A stretch of 64,000 nucleotides of DNA from Cohnella zeiphila (GCF_014212055.1 NZ_JACJVO010000002.1:186001-250000), one strand, 5' to 3'; positions 37,801-45,283 are shown, counted from the first letter of the stretch. Notes: a model not told the origin generated them from the letters alone. Made by a program: numbers and translations.

Positions 37801-38326
37801 CGGCCAGCTCGCGGTCCAGATCGCCGAACAGCAGCGACAGGTCGTGCAGCTTGTCCGGCAGCAGCCCGTCCGAGCCCGCTTCCGCGACGCGTTCCGCCAA
37901 TTCCTTCAATCGCTGTCCGTCGGTTCCGTACCGCTTCCATTCCGTGTACAGATCGCCCAGCCGCTCGACCAGCCCGGCCGCCGACGAGCCGCCGCGAAGC
38001 AGCTTGAGCTCCGCCTTCCGGCGGACGAGCGCCTTGTGCAGCAGCATCGCCTTGCCGTTCTCGTTGATCGGCACCGCCGCCAGCCCGCCGGTCTCCTGCA
38101 TGACCCGGAACGCCAGCCGGCGAAAGCTGAGCACCTGCGCCCTCAGGAAGCCCCCGAGCCCCGGCGTCGTCGCCATCGCGTACTCGGCCTGGAACGTCGC
38201 CTGCTCCGGCACGAGCAGAATCAGCGGCGGCCCTTCCGGATCTTCCTTCAGCCGCTGCCGGATCTCGTCAAGACAATATCTCGTCTTGCCGCTTCCCGAT
38301 CTTCCGATCAACAATCTGAGCGTCAC
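34814..38326 (-). CDS. addB: ATP-dependent nuclease subunit B (AddB)
   Basis: A 1170-residue partner of AddA. The start is taken as GTG at 38326, nine bases after GGGAGG, giving MTLRLLIGRSGSGKTRYC as in relatives; ATG at 38335 is the alternative. The N-terminus has a Walker A (GRSGSGKT) and a helicase-like fold, the C-terminus a RecB-type nuclease with ILDYKSG. Four iron-sulfur cysteines are visible: one in VACPFRHF and three in SPCSVCEFRPVCQF. It overlaps addA by four bases. An extended -10 promoter lies directly upstream. Confidence 0.95.
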   Translation of the reverse strand: MTLRLLIGRSGSGKTRYCLDEIRQRLKEDPEGPPLILLVPEQATFQAEYAMATTPGLGGFLRAQVLSFRRLAFRVMQETGGLAAVPINENGKAMLLHKALVRRKAELKLLRGGSSAAGLVERLGDLYTEWKRYGTDGQRLKELAERVAEAGSDGLLPDKLHDLSLLFGDLDRELAGKWLDGEDALARLAEGAAASSLLEGAHVWLDGFHGFTPSEYAVLEALLRRTGRVTAALCLDRPYGAGERPDELELFHPTAETSGRLCQLAAASGAELEPPVVLRPLVAPRYAGSPALAHLEATYGDRAKWPGDQASLGTDGDLSLHAAASRRAEADAVARDMLRRVREEGARWRELAVFVRRIEDYADLLSRTFEDYGIPFYLDGKVTAAHHPLTEFVRSALETVVSGWKADPLLRCAKTDLLRSEDEAVSRDDVDRLENYVLAAGIDGWRWHDDRVWRPLGRGDLEAEEEGGEDRRLEELKRVRDAVVGPLKRLEQRCRKARSIRDLCEALFSLLEETAAADRLEAWSAADEAAGQPGRARLHRPLWDGVLDLLDQLVEMTGGEPADLALFAGMIDAGLERLRLGAVPPSLDAVLVGSPERTRSDRIAVLYLLGANDGVLPMTIRENGLLSEEERETLAASGAAMAPGARRRLLDERFLAYWTLSTPSRHLWISYPLAGEEGQGLLPSELIRALKKKFPGLREEHPAAEPQPGEPEEDQLAYAVRPGRALTLLIARMRHWRQGGELAPGWWQVYRWLTERAEWRPRLEKLLASLQYRNEERPLSEETSLLLYGERLLSSVSRMERFVACPFRHFASHGLRLQERRLYRVDAPDIGQLFHAALRQTTEKLLAEGPAGQEIARWQGEAAAAVERLLPKVQSQILLSTNRHQAMARKLRDIVSRASAMLGRQANLSAFRPVGLEVDFGPAGALPPLSLPLGNGRWMDIVGRIDRVDAAETSEGLLLRILDYKSGAVKLKLDEVAHGLSLQMLTYLDVVVSHAPHWLGRPAHPAGVLYFHVHNPLLHTSNGMNPREAELALLKEFRMQGLLLADGEAVTLMDRSLADGGKSAIVPVEFKKDGSFGSRSQVADQGQWDVLRRSVRSSIKRIGKRIVEGDVAIAPYRLDKKSPCSVCEFRPVCQFDGQVEGNRTQWLPKPGSKDEAWQWLSRQGEGDDGR

Positions 38327-38360
38327 AGCCGCCATCCTCCCGTCCGTCTCTCCGACCTCC

Positions 38361-38390
38361 ATTGTACCATATCCGGCCATGGGCACACAC
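38361..38390 (-). promoter_or_regulatory. Candidate extended -10 promoter of addBA
   Basis: TGGTACAAT (38361-38369, minus) is an extended -10 element about 35 bp before the start codon; the -35 region (GTGTGC) is weak. Confidence 0.5.
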
Positions 38391-38535
38391 GTTCGTTCGA
38401 CAATTTTCGGATCGGCCGGTCCTATCTACTGATATATTTAGTTTATTATTAATTTATTTATATTTTTATAAACAAACTGTCATTTCAATCCGTCTCTCTT
38501 CATAAAAATATCGTTCCATCTTTCTAATCAAACGG

Positions 38536-38582
38536 TTGAACCGTGCATCGCAAACAGCTATATTGTTAATATATTGATTAAC
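38536..38582 (+). promoter_or_regulatory. Promoter and dyad operator of the ArsR-type gene
   Basis: TTGAAC (38536-38541), 17 bp, TATATT (38559-38564). Immediately behind the -10 box lies the near-palindrome GTTAATATATTGATTAAC (38565-38582), which fits an autoregulatory site of an ArsR/HTH-type repressor. The 100 bp before it (38430-38530) are strikingly AT-rich compared with the surroundings and contain no gene. Confidence 0.65.
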
Positions 38583-38613
38583 TTTTCGACTTCTCTGACT
38601 TCGGAGGTTTTTT

Positions 38614-39549
38614 ATGAATTTGGACGTGTCCGAGAGATCGCTGCCCTTCTACGAAGCGATGGCCAGCGGCGTCAGGCTGCAGCTGATCCAACTGCTCGCG
38701 AAGCAGCCGATGAACATCCGCGAACTGGCCGAAGCGGTGGGCCTGAGCAGCGCCATTATGACGATGCATGTCAAGAAGCTGGAGAAGGCCGGCATCGTGC
38801 GCACCGACATGCTGCCCGGAAGAGGCGGCCTGCAGAAAGTCTGCTCGCTCGCGATCGAACAGGCGGAGATCGTTTTTCCGAACAAAATGGAAAATATCCG
38901 CGAGTACCACGAAAGCTTTATTCCGGTCGGCCACTATACCGATTTCTCGGTAGAGCCGACCTGCGGCCTCGCCACCGGCGAGAAGGTGATCGGGGAACTT
39001 GACGATCCCCGTTATTTTCTGGATGCGGAGCGATTCCAGGCGAAGATCCTGTGGTTCAGCGAAGGGTTCGTCGAATATAAAATCCCGAACTTCCTGCTCT
39101 CTACGGAGAATCCTAAGGAGCTGCTGATCTCGATGGAGATCTCCTCCGAAGCTCCGCTGACCGATCAGAGGTGGCCATCCGATATTTCGTTCTGCTTGAA
39201 TCAGGTCAAGCTGGGCACCTGGACCAGCCCGGGCGATTTCGGCGACAAGCGCGGCAAATACAATCCACCCTGGTGGCCCGACGATATCAACCAGTACGGC
39301 CTGCTCAAGCATCTGACGATCACCCGGGACGGCACGCGCCTGGACGGCAAGCCGCTCTCGGACGTGACGCTGGAGCAGATCGGCGTCCGGGACAAGCAAT
39401 GGACGTTCCGCATCTCCTGTGACAAGGACGCGGGACATATCGGCGGCGTCACCCTGTTCGGCAAAGGCTTCGGCAATTACAACCAGGATATCGTCCTTCG
39501 GCTATATTACGAGAAAGCGGTGCCCGCCAGCGAGACGTTCCGCGAATAG
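38614..39549 (+). CDS. ArsR-type HTH transcriptional regulator with a large C-terminal domain
   Basis: A 311-residue protein. The N-terminal 80 residues are a winged helix of ArsR type (MNIRELAEAVGLSSAIMTMH and KKLEKAGIVRTD). Residues 90-310 form a second domain rich in Trp, Gly and beta-strand-like segments (DISFCLNQVKLGTWTSPGDF, GKYNPPWWPDD, WTFRISCDKDAGHIGG), reminiscent of the ligand-sensing part found in regulators near carbohydrate-utilisation genes in Paenibacillus. No glycosidase or transporter is adjacent here, so the inducer is unknown. A sigma-A promoter with a dyad lies upstream. Its stop codon abuts the intron remnant, and the end of the intron reading frame runs antisense into it. 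Confidence 0.85.
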   Translation: MNLDVSERSLPFYEAMASGVRLQLIQLLAKQPMNIRELAEAVGLSSAIMTMHVKKLEKAGIVRTDMLPGRGGLQKVCSLAIEQAEIVFPNKMENIREYHESFIPVGHYTDFSVEPTCGLATGEKVIGELDDPRYFLDAERFQAKILWFSEGFVEYKIPNFLLSTENPKELLISMEISSEAPLTDQRWPSDISFCLNQVKLGTWTSPGDFGDKRGKYNPPWWPDDINQYGLLKHLTITRDGTRLDGKPLSDVTLEQIGVRDKQWTFRISCDKDAGHIGGVTLFGKGFGNYNQDIVLRLYYEKAVPASETFRE

Positions 39550-40551
39550 GAGGTCGCAATAGCGAAAAAGCAGACTCTTCAGCCCTTTCGCTTCCCGATA
39601 GGAAGTCGGAAGGGCCGTGTTCGTGACACGAGACATTTCCCATGGACCGCGTCGGGAGTTGGCCATGACGAAACAGGCCCAATCCGGCACGTTCAGCGCC
39701 CTAAGTTCGCGGATTCGCGTTCGTACTCGTTTCCATTGCTTCCACAGGCACATGCGCAGCCGTCTGCGAATCCAGCCGTCGAATTGTACAAGATGGCTCT
39801 TCGCGGCAGCCAGTCGGAAATAGCCTAGCCACCCCATCATATAGCGATTCAACTGGTTTATCCGCTCTTCCATCGGCAATGGCCTTGTGCGGCTCGTCAG
39901 TTCGCGGACTTTGTCTTTGAACCGAGAGATCGTTTTCGGGGCCAGCCGAATCGTCGCCTGCTTGTTGCTCAGGAAACTAAACCCCGGAAACTTGCGTTTC
40001 CAAGGCCGTGCTACCGCGCTCTTTTCCCGGTTCACTTTCAGTCTCAGCTTTCTTTCGGCAAAGTGAATGACCGACGCCATGACCCGTTTTCCGGCGCGTT
40101 TGCTTGCGACGAAGATGTTGCAGTCGTCCGCATAACGGACGAAATGCAGCCCTCTTCGGGTAAGCTCCTTGTCCAGGTCGTCCAGCAAGATGTTCGCCGG
40201 CAGCGGACTGAGCGGTCCGTCTTGCGGCGTCCCTTCTTCCGTTCGCTGGCATCCCCCGTTTGCCATGACCCCAGCGTTCAGGTAGGCACGGATCAGCTTC
40301 AGGACGCGCTTGTCCGTTACCTTCCTGGCTACACGGGCCATGAGCATATCGTGGTTCACCCGGTCAAAGAACTTCTCCAGATCCATGTCCACCACCCAGC
40401 GCAAATCGCTTTGGATGTGGGCCTGTGCCTGCCTCACTGCATCATGCGCACGCTTTCCCGGCCGGAAGCCGTAGCTGCTCGGAGAAAATTCCGCATCGAA
40501 GATCGGATTCATCACTTGCAGAAGGGCTTGCTGGAGCAGACGGTCCATCAC
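39502..40551 (-). pseudogene. ltrA: Group II intron reverse transcriptase/maturase, truncated at both ends
   Basis: The frame encodes about 349 residues of an intron-encoded RT. It begins inside RT domain 1 (GIPTVMDRLLQQALLQ); the preceding 60-100 residues are missing. Later blocks are recognisable: YGFRPGKRAHDAV, WVVDMDLEKFFDRVNHD, RYADD in domain 5 and the maturase region with MMGWLGYF. RT block 4 reads EGTPQDGPLSPLPANIL, where relatives have PQGGPLSPLLANI, so substitutions have hit a conserved motif. The C-terminus lacks an HNH endonuclease and its final residues come from sequence antisense to the ArsR gene, so the true end is lost. It is most probably inactive. Confidence 0.85.
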
Positions 40552-40615
40552 GGTCGGAATTCCCAGCCCCCGTTCGGGACTTTCACCCTAGAGATGGCGC
40601 CCATGCTGGGCGTAC
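39552..40615 (-). mobile_element. Degenerate group II intron (class C-like) behind a terminator
   Basis: On the minus strand the element begins GTACGCCC at 40615, close to the group II consensus GTGYG, and continues CTAGGGTGAAAGTCCCGAAC, as in the 5' part of intron domain I. About 45 nt in, this joins directly to the middle of the RT gene at roughly 40567, so most of domains I-III and the RT start are deleted. No domain V/VI is seen before the ArsR stop codon, so the 3' end is missing too. The 5' end lies immediately after a terminator stem and its T run, the insertion preference known for class C introns. Boundaries on the ArsR side are approximate. Confidence 0.75.
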
Positions 40616-40656
40616 AAATAAAAAGCCGGAGAGGCCGCTTTCGCCTCTTCCGGCTA
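40616..40656 (-). terminator. Rho-independent terminator of the 71-residue gene; intron target
   Basis: AGCCGGAAGAGG and GGCCTCTCCGGCT form the stem on the minus strand and TTTTTATTT follows. The group II remnant starts at the next base. Confidence 0.9.
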
Positions 40657-40680
40657 ACCGATTCCCGCCCATCCTTCGGG

Positions 40681-40896
40681 TCAGGAAATATTCAGATACA
40701 GCTTCGTGCCGTCTGAAAATTTAAAAATCGCCGCGTCCGACCAAAGCTCGACATCGGTCGTCTTTTTCCACTTGCGGCGGAATTCCAAATCAAGCTCCAT
40801 TTCCTTCATGCGTTCATTTAACCTTCTACGGCTTTCCAGCCGATGGGCTTTGTTCATTAAAGGAACGGTGCGATGACCGAAATGTAACGATTCCAT
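40681..40896 (-). CDS. Small hypothetical protein
   Basis: A 71-residue protein, not recognised. The start at 40896 is supported by AAGGGAG eight bases upstream; a TTG at 40917 is a weaker option. It is charged, with an Arg/Glu/Lys-rich helix in the middle (RRRLNERMKEMELDLEFRRK) and a hydrophobic strand-like end (AIFKFSDGTKLYLNIS). No cysteine, signal peptide or membrane segment. It has its own terminator, so it is probably a monocistronic gene and real. The 150 bp upstream contain no other gene. Confidence 0.65.
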   Translation of the reverse strand: MESLHFGHRTVPLMNKAHRLESRRRLNERMKEMELDLEFRRKWKKTTDVELWSDAAIFKFSDGTKLYLNIS

Positions 40897-41046
40897 CCAT
40901 TCCACTCCCTTCGCCAACCCTATCTCTCTTTTTACAGATTAACGAAGAGTCATTAGAAAAGTTACGGGTTTGCAAACTCATATTTCCTTAACATTTCTTC
41001 ATCTTTAGCGCCGAGCTGCTGCGGCCTGGAGCGCCGGCCGGCCTCG

Positions 41047-42447
41047 TTACAGCGCTTTGCGGCTCCGGACTTCGAAGATGCCGAACTTCAAGTAGTGTCC
41101 TTCCTCCACGCCGCCGAGCTGCGGATGATCCTTGCCGGCTCCTCGCCAATCGATGCGGCGGAGCGTCTTGCCCGCGTCGGCCGCCGCTTCGAGCAGCGTC
41201 TCCAGGAACAGCTCCGGACGGACGTGATAGGAACAGCTTGCCGTCACGAGATAACCGCCTTCGTTGATAAGCTTCATCGCCTGCAGGTTGATCTCCTTGT
41301 AGCCGCGAATGGCGCCCGGAACCGCCCGCTTCGTCTTGGCGAATGCCGGCGGGTCCAGAATGACGACGTCCCAGGTGCGTCCTTCGGCGGACAGCGGCTT
41401 GGACGTATCGACTTTTCGCTCCCCGCCCTCGGCCCGCCGCTGACGCTCCTCCCGGCCTTTGACCTGCTGGCGCAAATATTCGAAGGCGTCCGCCACGACG
41501 AACTCGACGCGATCCGCGAAGCCGTTGCGATCGACGTTATGGCGCGCCGTCTCGATCGCATGGGCGGAGACGTCCAGGCAAGTCACTTTTTTGGCTCCGT
41601 ATTTGCAGGCATGCAGCGTGAAGCTTCCCGTATGGGCGAAGCATTCGAGCACCGTCGCGCCGTCCCAATACGGGAATGTCACCGGGTTGCCTTTGGCGTT
41701 CACGGGAACGGGCCGGGTTCCTTCTTCCGTCTCCCGTTCCTCCAGCCTGATGCCGCTTCGTTCGCCCCAACCCGTCATGAGGGGCGCGATGGCGGCGCGA
41801 TTTTCCGTCTGGTCGAAGAAATAGCCGGTTTTCTGGCCGCCCCAGGTATCGACTTCCACCTCCAGGCCGTTCTCTTCGATCCGGGCCAGCCGGGGACAAT
41901 CGCCGTACAAAACGCCGGTCCGTTCCTCCAGCCCTTCCAGCGCGCGGACCCCGACGTCGCTTCGTTCATATACCCCGAGCGGGGCGAACTCGGCGATCAG
42001 CGCCGGAAGCCATCGATCCCGCGCCAGCTCCATGCCGAGCGTCAGTACCTGCACGACCAGCACGCCGCCGAAGCGGTCGACGACAAGGCCGGGCAGAAAA
42101 TCGGCTTCCCCAAAGACGAGCCGGCAGGATCTTCCTTGCCCGACAAAGCGGTTCCGGTAAGCCGCGCATTGCCGGAACCGGACACCGAACCACGCCTCGT
42201 CCATCTCTTCCAGCGGTTGATAGGAGACGACGCGGACCGCGATTTGCGATTGGGGATTCCAATAGCCGGTTGCGAGGTACTGGCCTTTGGCATCTTTGAT
42301 CTGCACCAGTCCCCCGGGTTCGGCGGTGCCTTCCGTCCGCTCGATCTCGTTCGCGTAGATCCACGGGTGCCCTTGCTCCAGCCGGGGCCGGCGGGATCGG
42401 TTCAAAATAACACTCGCTTGCGCCAAGTTCGCCATAGGTTGTTTCAC
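41047..42447 (-). CDS. Class I SAM-dependent rRNA methyltransferase, RlmI/YwbD type
   Basis: A 466-residue protein. The N-terminal PUA domain (about 10-85: ILNRSRRPRLEQGHPWIYAN) is followed by an EEHEA-like middle domain and the methyltransferase fold: VLECFAHTGSFTLHACKYGA binds SAM and ILDPPAFAK is the catalytic-loop motif; SCSYHV follows. RlmI makes m5C in 23S rRNA, and orthologues modify large-subunit rRNA. Two charged insertions are unusual: around 230-252 (ERETEEGTRPVPV) and 335-362 (KGREERQRRAEGGER). They explain the extra length over the usual 395-400. GTG at 42447 behind GGAAAGGC is the start. It is divergent from the Na/Pi transporter. Confidence 0.9.
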   Translation of the reverse strand: MKQPMANLAQASVILNRSRRPRLEQGHPWIYANEIERTEGTAEPGGLVQIKDAKGQYLATGYWNPQSQIAVRVVSYQPLEEMDEAWFGVRFRQCAAYRNRFVGQGRSCRLVFGEADFLPGLVVDRFGGVLVVQVLTLGMELARDRWLPALIAEFAPLGVYERSDVGVRALEGLEERTGVLYGDCPRLARIEENGLEVEVDTWGGQKTGYFFDQTENRAAIAPLMTGWGERSGIRLEERETEEGTRPVPVNAKGNPVTFPYWDGATVLECFAHTGSFTLHACKYGAKKVTCLDVSAHAIETARHNVDRNGFADRVEFVVADAFEYLRQQVKGREERQRRAEGGERKVDTSKPLSAEGRTWDVVILDPPAFAKTKRAVPGAIRGYKEINLQAMKLINEGGYLVTASCSYHVRPELFLETLLEAAADAGKTLRRIDWRGAGKDHPQLGGVEEGHYLKFGIFEVRSRKAL

Positions 42448-42528
42448 GCCTTTCCGGACATGACCTGTCCGATTATCGCATAGGGATGAAAAATGGGGAT
42501 TTCTCTTGGAAAGGAGCCGCGAACGGCT

Positions 42529-43542
42529 ATGATTCTAACGCTTGTCCTCGCGTCCGCCTTCGGACTCGCGCTGCTGCTGCTCGGGATGAAGCTGATGGAA
42601 TCCGCGCTCAGAATGTGGGCGGGCAGCCGCCTGCCCGCCGTGCTGAACCACACGACTTCGACGCCGCTGCGGGGATTCGCCGCCGGGACGGCGTCATCGG
42701 CGCTCATGCAGAGCGGGACCGCGGTCACCGTGCTGACGATCGGCCTGGTGAACGCCGGGATGATGCCTCTCGCCGGAAGCTTCGGCATCATTCTGGGCAC
42801 CAACGTCGGCACGTGCCTGACCACGGAGCTGATCAGCCTGCATCTGCACCGCTTCGGCCTTCCTCTGCTGGCCGTCGCGTTCGTCGGCTGGCTGTGGACG
42901 GCGCTCGCGGGCGAGATGGGCCTGCTGCCCCGGCTTCCGCGAAGCTGGGCGGAAGCGATTCGATACGGCTCGGCCGCGCTGGCCGGGTTCGCCATGCTGC
43001 TCGCCGGCTTCGCCATGCTTCAATCGATCGGTCCCAGTCTGCTGGCGAACGGGCGGTTCATGGGACTGATGACCGAAGCGGCCGGCCGGCCGGTCTGGGG
43101 ATTGCTGAGCGGCGCGGCGCTAAGCGGCGCCGTCCATTCGAGCGCCGCCGTCATCGGCATGACGATGGGGCTGGCCGGCTCCGGCGCCCTGTCCCCGATG
43201 ACCGGCATCGCCGTCATGCTGGGCGCCAACGTCGGCACCTGCTTCACCGGACTGCTTGCCTCGCTCGGCGGCGGGCGGGGCGGACGGTTCGTCGCGCTGT
43301 CCCAGATCGTTCTGAACGTAACGGGAGCGGCGGTCTTTTACCCGCTGCGGGGGCTGCTGTTCGCCGCGGCGAGCCGTCTTGCGCCTAACGATCCGGCCGC
43401 GCAAATCGCCCATGCCCAGACCATCTTCAACGTCGCCTGCTCGCTGCTCGCGCTTCCTCTCGCCTACTGGCTGCTGAACGGCCGCTTCCGGCTGCCCGGG
43501 TCCCGCCCGAATTCCGGCCGCAAGCCGCCTCGCACCGCCTAG
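42529..43542 (+). CDS. Na/Pi cotransporter family protein
   Basis: A 337-residue membrane protein with eight to nine helices and the internal duplication of the NptA/PhoU-linked symporters: ALMQSGTAVTVLTIGLVNAG with GTNVGTC in the first half, and SGAVHSSAAVIGMTMGLAG with GANVGTC in the second. These carry Na+-coupled phosphate. The start at 42529 (AAAGGAG upstream) gives the usual N-terminus; ATG at 42493 is possible. It corresponds in position to Bacillus yqeW, next to mtaB/rsmE. A short hairpin (CCCGAAT/ATTCGGG, 43547-43572) lies just after the stop, followed directly by the 51-bp repeat array. Confidence 0.92.
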   Translation: MILTLVLASAFGLALLLLGMKLMESALRMWAGSRLPAVLNHTTSTPLRGFAAGTASSALMQSGTAVTVLTIGLVNAGMMPLAGSFGIILGTNVGTCLTTELISLHLHRFGLPLLAVAFVGWLWTALAGEMGLLPRLPRSWAEAIRYGSAALAGFAMLLAGFAMLQSIGPSLLANGRFMGLMTEAAGRPVWGLLSGAALSGAVHSSAAVIGMTMGLAGSGALSPMTGIAVMLGANVGTCFTGLLASLGGGRGGRFVALSQIVLNVTGAAVFYPLRGLLFAAASRLAPNDPAAQIAHAQTIFNVACSLLALPLAYWLLNGRFRLPGSRPNSGRKPPRTA

Positions 43543-43573
43543 GAGCCCGAATACTGCCGTCTCCCATTCGGGT

Positions 43574-43957
43574 CAAACTAACTTGTTCGCTTTGACGCTC
43601 CAAGCGCCGGATTTAGTCTGTTATCAAACGAACTCGTTATCTTTGACGCTCCGTACGCTGGATTTAGTCTGATATCAAACGAACTTGCTCGCTTTGACGC
43701 TCCAAGCGCCGGATTTAGTCTGTTATCAAACGAACTCGTTATCTTTGACGCTCCGTACGCTGGATTTAGTCTGATATCAAACGAACTTGTCCACTTCAAA
43801 GCTCCGTGCACCGGTTTTAGTCTGTTATCAAACTAACTTGTTCGCTTTGACGCTCCGTACGCTGGATTTAGTCTGATATCAAACGGACTCGTCCGCTTCA
43901 ACGCGTCGTACTCTGGTTTTAGTCTGATATCCAAGTATCTCGTTCGCTTCGTCACGG
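43574..43957. repeat. 51-bp tandem repeat array (minisatellite), seven copies plus a partial
   Basis: Units begin at 43574, 43625, 43676, 43727, 43778, 43829, 43880 and, partially, 43931, with an exact 51-bp period and no indels. The core of each unit is CTTTGACGCTCC and TTTAGTCTG. Copies 1 and 3 form one subtype, 2 and 4 another; together they make a 102-bp higher-order repeat. Copies 5, 7 and 8 have diverged. The period is a multiple of three and on the minus strand most units read as 17-residue repeats (FDxRLNPAxGASK), but TAG stops occur in units 1 and 6 and no ribosome site is seen. The array fills most of the 476-bp gap between two convergent genes. Confidence 0.95.
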
Positions 43958-44018
43958 CGCGAGCCGGTCTCTACCGGATTTCCTTTGCTCTCGGATCAGC
44001 CTTTTTGCTCGCAGCCGC

Positions 44019-45164
44019 TCAGTAGGAGCCCGATCCGGCCGCGCCCCCGCCGACGATGGCGATGCCCGAGCTCGTGCCGATGCGGCTGGCGCCGGCCAGC
44101 AGCATTTTCGCCGCCGTCTCCGTGCTGCGAATGCCGCCGGAGGCTTTCACGCCGATGCGCCGCGATACGCTCTCGCGCATGAGCCGAACGTCGGCTTCCG
44201 TCGCGCCTCCCGGACCGAAGCCCGTCGACGTCTTGACGTAATCCGCCCCGGCCGCTTCGGCCAGCCGGCATGCTTCCTGGATCAGGTCCGGTCGAAGCGC
44301 GCCCGTCTCCAGAATGACTTTGACTAGCGCTCCGCCCTGAACGGCCTGTACGACGGCCTGAATGTCCCGTTCGACCGCCGCATAATCTTCGTCAAGCAGC
44401 TTGCCGACGGACAGCACCATATCGATCTCGGCGGCGCCGTCCTCGACGGCCGCGGCCGCCTCGAACGCTTTGGCCCGCGTCGCGCCCGCGCCCAGCGGAA
44501 ATCCGACGACCGCGCACACCTTGACGCTCGTTCCGCTGAGCTGCTCGCGGCATTGCCGCACCCATCTTCCGTTCACGCAGACGCTGTAGAACCGGTGCTC
44601 CAGCGCTTCCTCGCACAGCTTCGCGAAATCCGCGGAGCGAGCATCCGCCTTGAGCAGCGTATGATCGATGAACGGAGCCATCGGCTGACCCGGCTGCCAA
44701 AGCGAGAACCGATAGTCCGCCGCCCCGGCGTCCGCAACGCCCGGATCGGCTCCGAGCCGGCGCAGCGCTTGCCGCAGCACCTCGTCGTTCGTGTCGTAGC
44801 CTTCGACGAGCTGCAGCTGCCAGCTCCGCTCGGGCGAATACCAGTCGACGCCGGCGATCTCTTCCATCTGCGCCTGCAGCGCGCCGGAACCGGCCTCCAC
44901 CAGGAAGTAATGAACCTCCTTTTCCACGGTCGCCTGCTCCGCCGATTCGTAAGAATAGCGAATGACCGACAGCGGAGCGACGATCGCGCCGCGGATTCCC
45001 GTCTCCTCGGCGATCTCCCGCAGCGCCGTCTCCCCGATCGTCTCGCCGGGCTCCTGCTTGCCTTTGGCAAGCGCTATTTTGCCGAATCGGTCCCGGATCA
45101 GCTGCACTTCGAGGCCGCCGTCCCGCCTCCGGTAAACGACGCCTCCGGCCGATATTTCCTTCAT
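44019..45164 (-). CDS. deoC: NUDIX hydrolase fused to deoxyribose-phosphate aldolase (DeoC)
   Basis: A 381-residue two-domain protein. Residues 1-130 are a NUDIX domain with a perfect box from G35 to I57: E41, R49, E50, E53, E54 and G56 all fit GX5EX7REUXEEXGU. After a linker (about 131-160) comes a complete class I DeoC aldolase starting APFIDHTLLKADA. D248 (AEIDMV), K311 (YVKTSTGF, Schiff base) and K340 (VKASGGI) match the catalytic residues. DeoC splits deoxyribose 5-phosphate to glyceraldehyde 3-phosphate and acetaldehyde. The start at 45164 follows GAGGGGGAAG. No frameshift or stop lies between the domains, so the fusion is real at the sequence level. No other nucleoside catabolism gene adjoins. 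Confidence 0.92.
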   Translation of the reverse strand: MKEISAGGVVYRRRDGGLEVQLIRDRFGKIALAKGKQEPGETIGETALREIAEETGIRGAIVAPLSVIRYSYESAEQATVEKEVHYFLVEAGSGALQAQMEEIAGVDWYSPERSWQLQLVEGYDTNDEVLRQALRRLGADPGVADAGAADYRFSLWQPGQPMAPFIDHTLLKADARSADFAKLCEEALEHRFYSVCVNGRWVRQCREQLSGTSVKVCAVVGFPLGAGATRAKAFEAAAAVEDGAAEIDMVLSVGKLLDEDYAAVERDIQAVVQAVQGGALVKVILETGALRPDLIQEACRLAEAAGADYVKTSTGFGPGGATEADVRLMRESVSRRIGVKASGGIRSTETAAKMLLAGASRIGTSSGIAIVGGGAAGSGSY

Positions 45165-45283
45165 CCCCGACTTCCCCCTCGCGCCCTCGCTTATGTAAGG
45201 CGGATAAATCCGCGCCCGATCTGCCCGCTCGAAATAGCAAGGCATGCTATGAAAATGCCAACTATACGTTCAAGAGCCCGTTT

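Noticed and set aside
36329..38452. A 707-codon open frame on the plus strand
   Set aside because: Antisense to addB with an Arg/Gln-rich translation and no ribosome site; a composition artefact.
39502..40551. A retron or diversity-generating retroelement RT
   Set aside because: The RT blocks, maturase-like C-terminus and the intron 5' sequence fit group II introns; no msr/msd-like region or variable repeat is adjacent.
43578..43811. A 77-residue protein of 17-residue repeats in the 51-bp array
   Set aside because: It exists only because the period is a multiple of three; it starts with GTG without a ribosome site and ends in a stop within unit 1, while unit 6 also has a stop. Kept as a repeat, not a gene.
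43574..43957. A CRISPR array
   Set aside because: Units follow one another without unique spacers, the unit is 51 bp and no cas genes are present.
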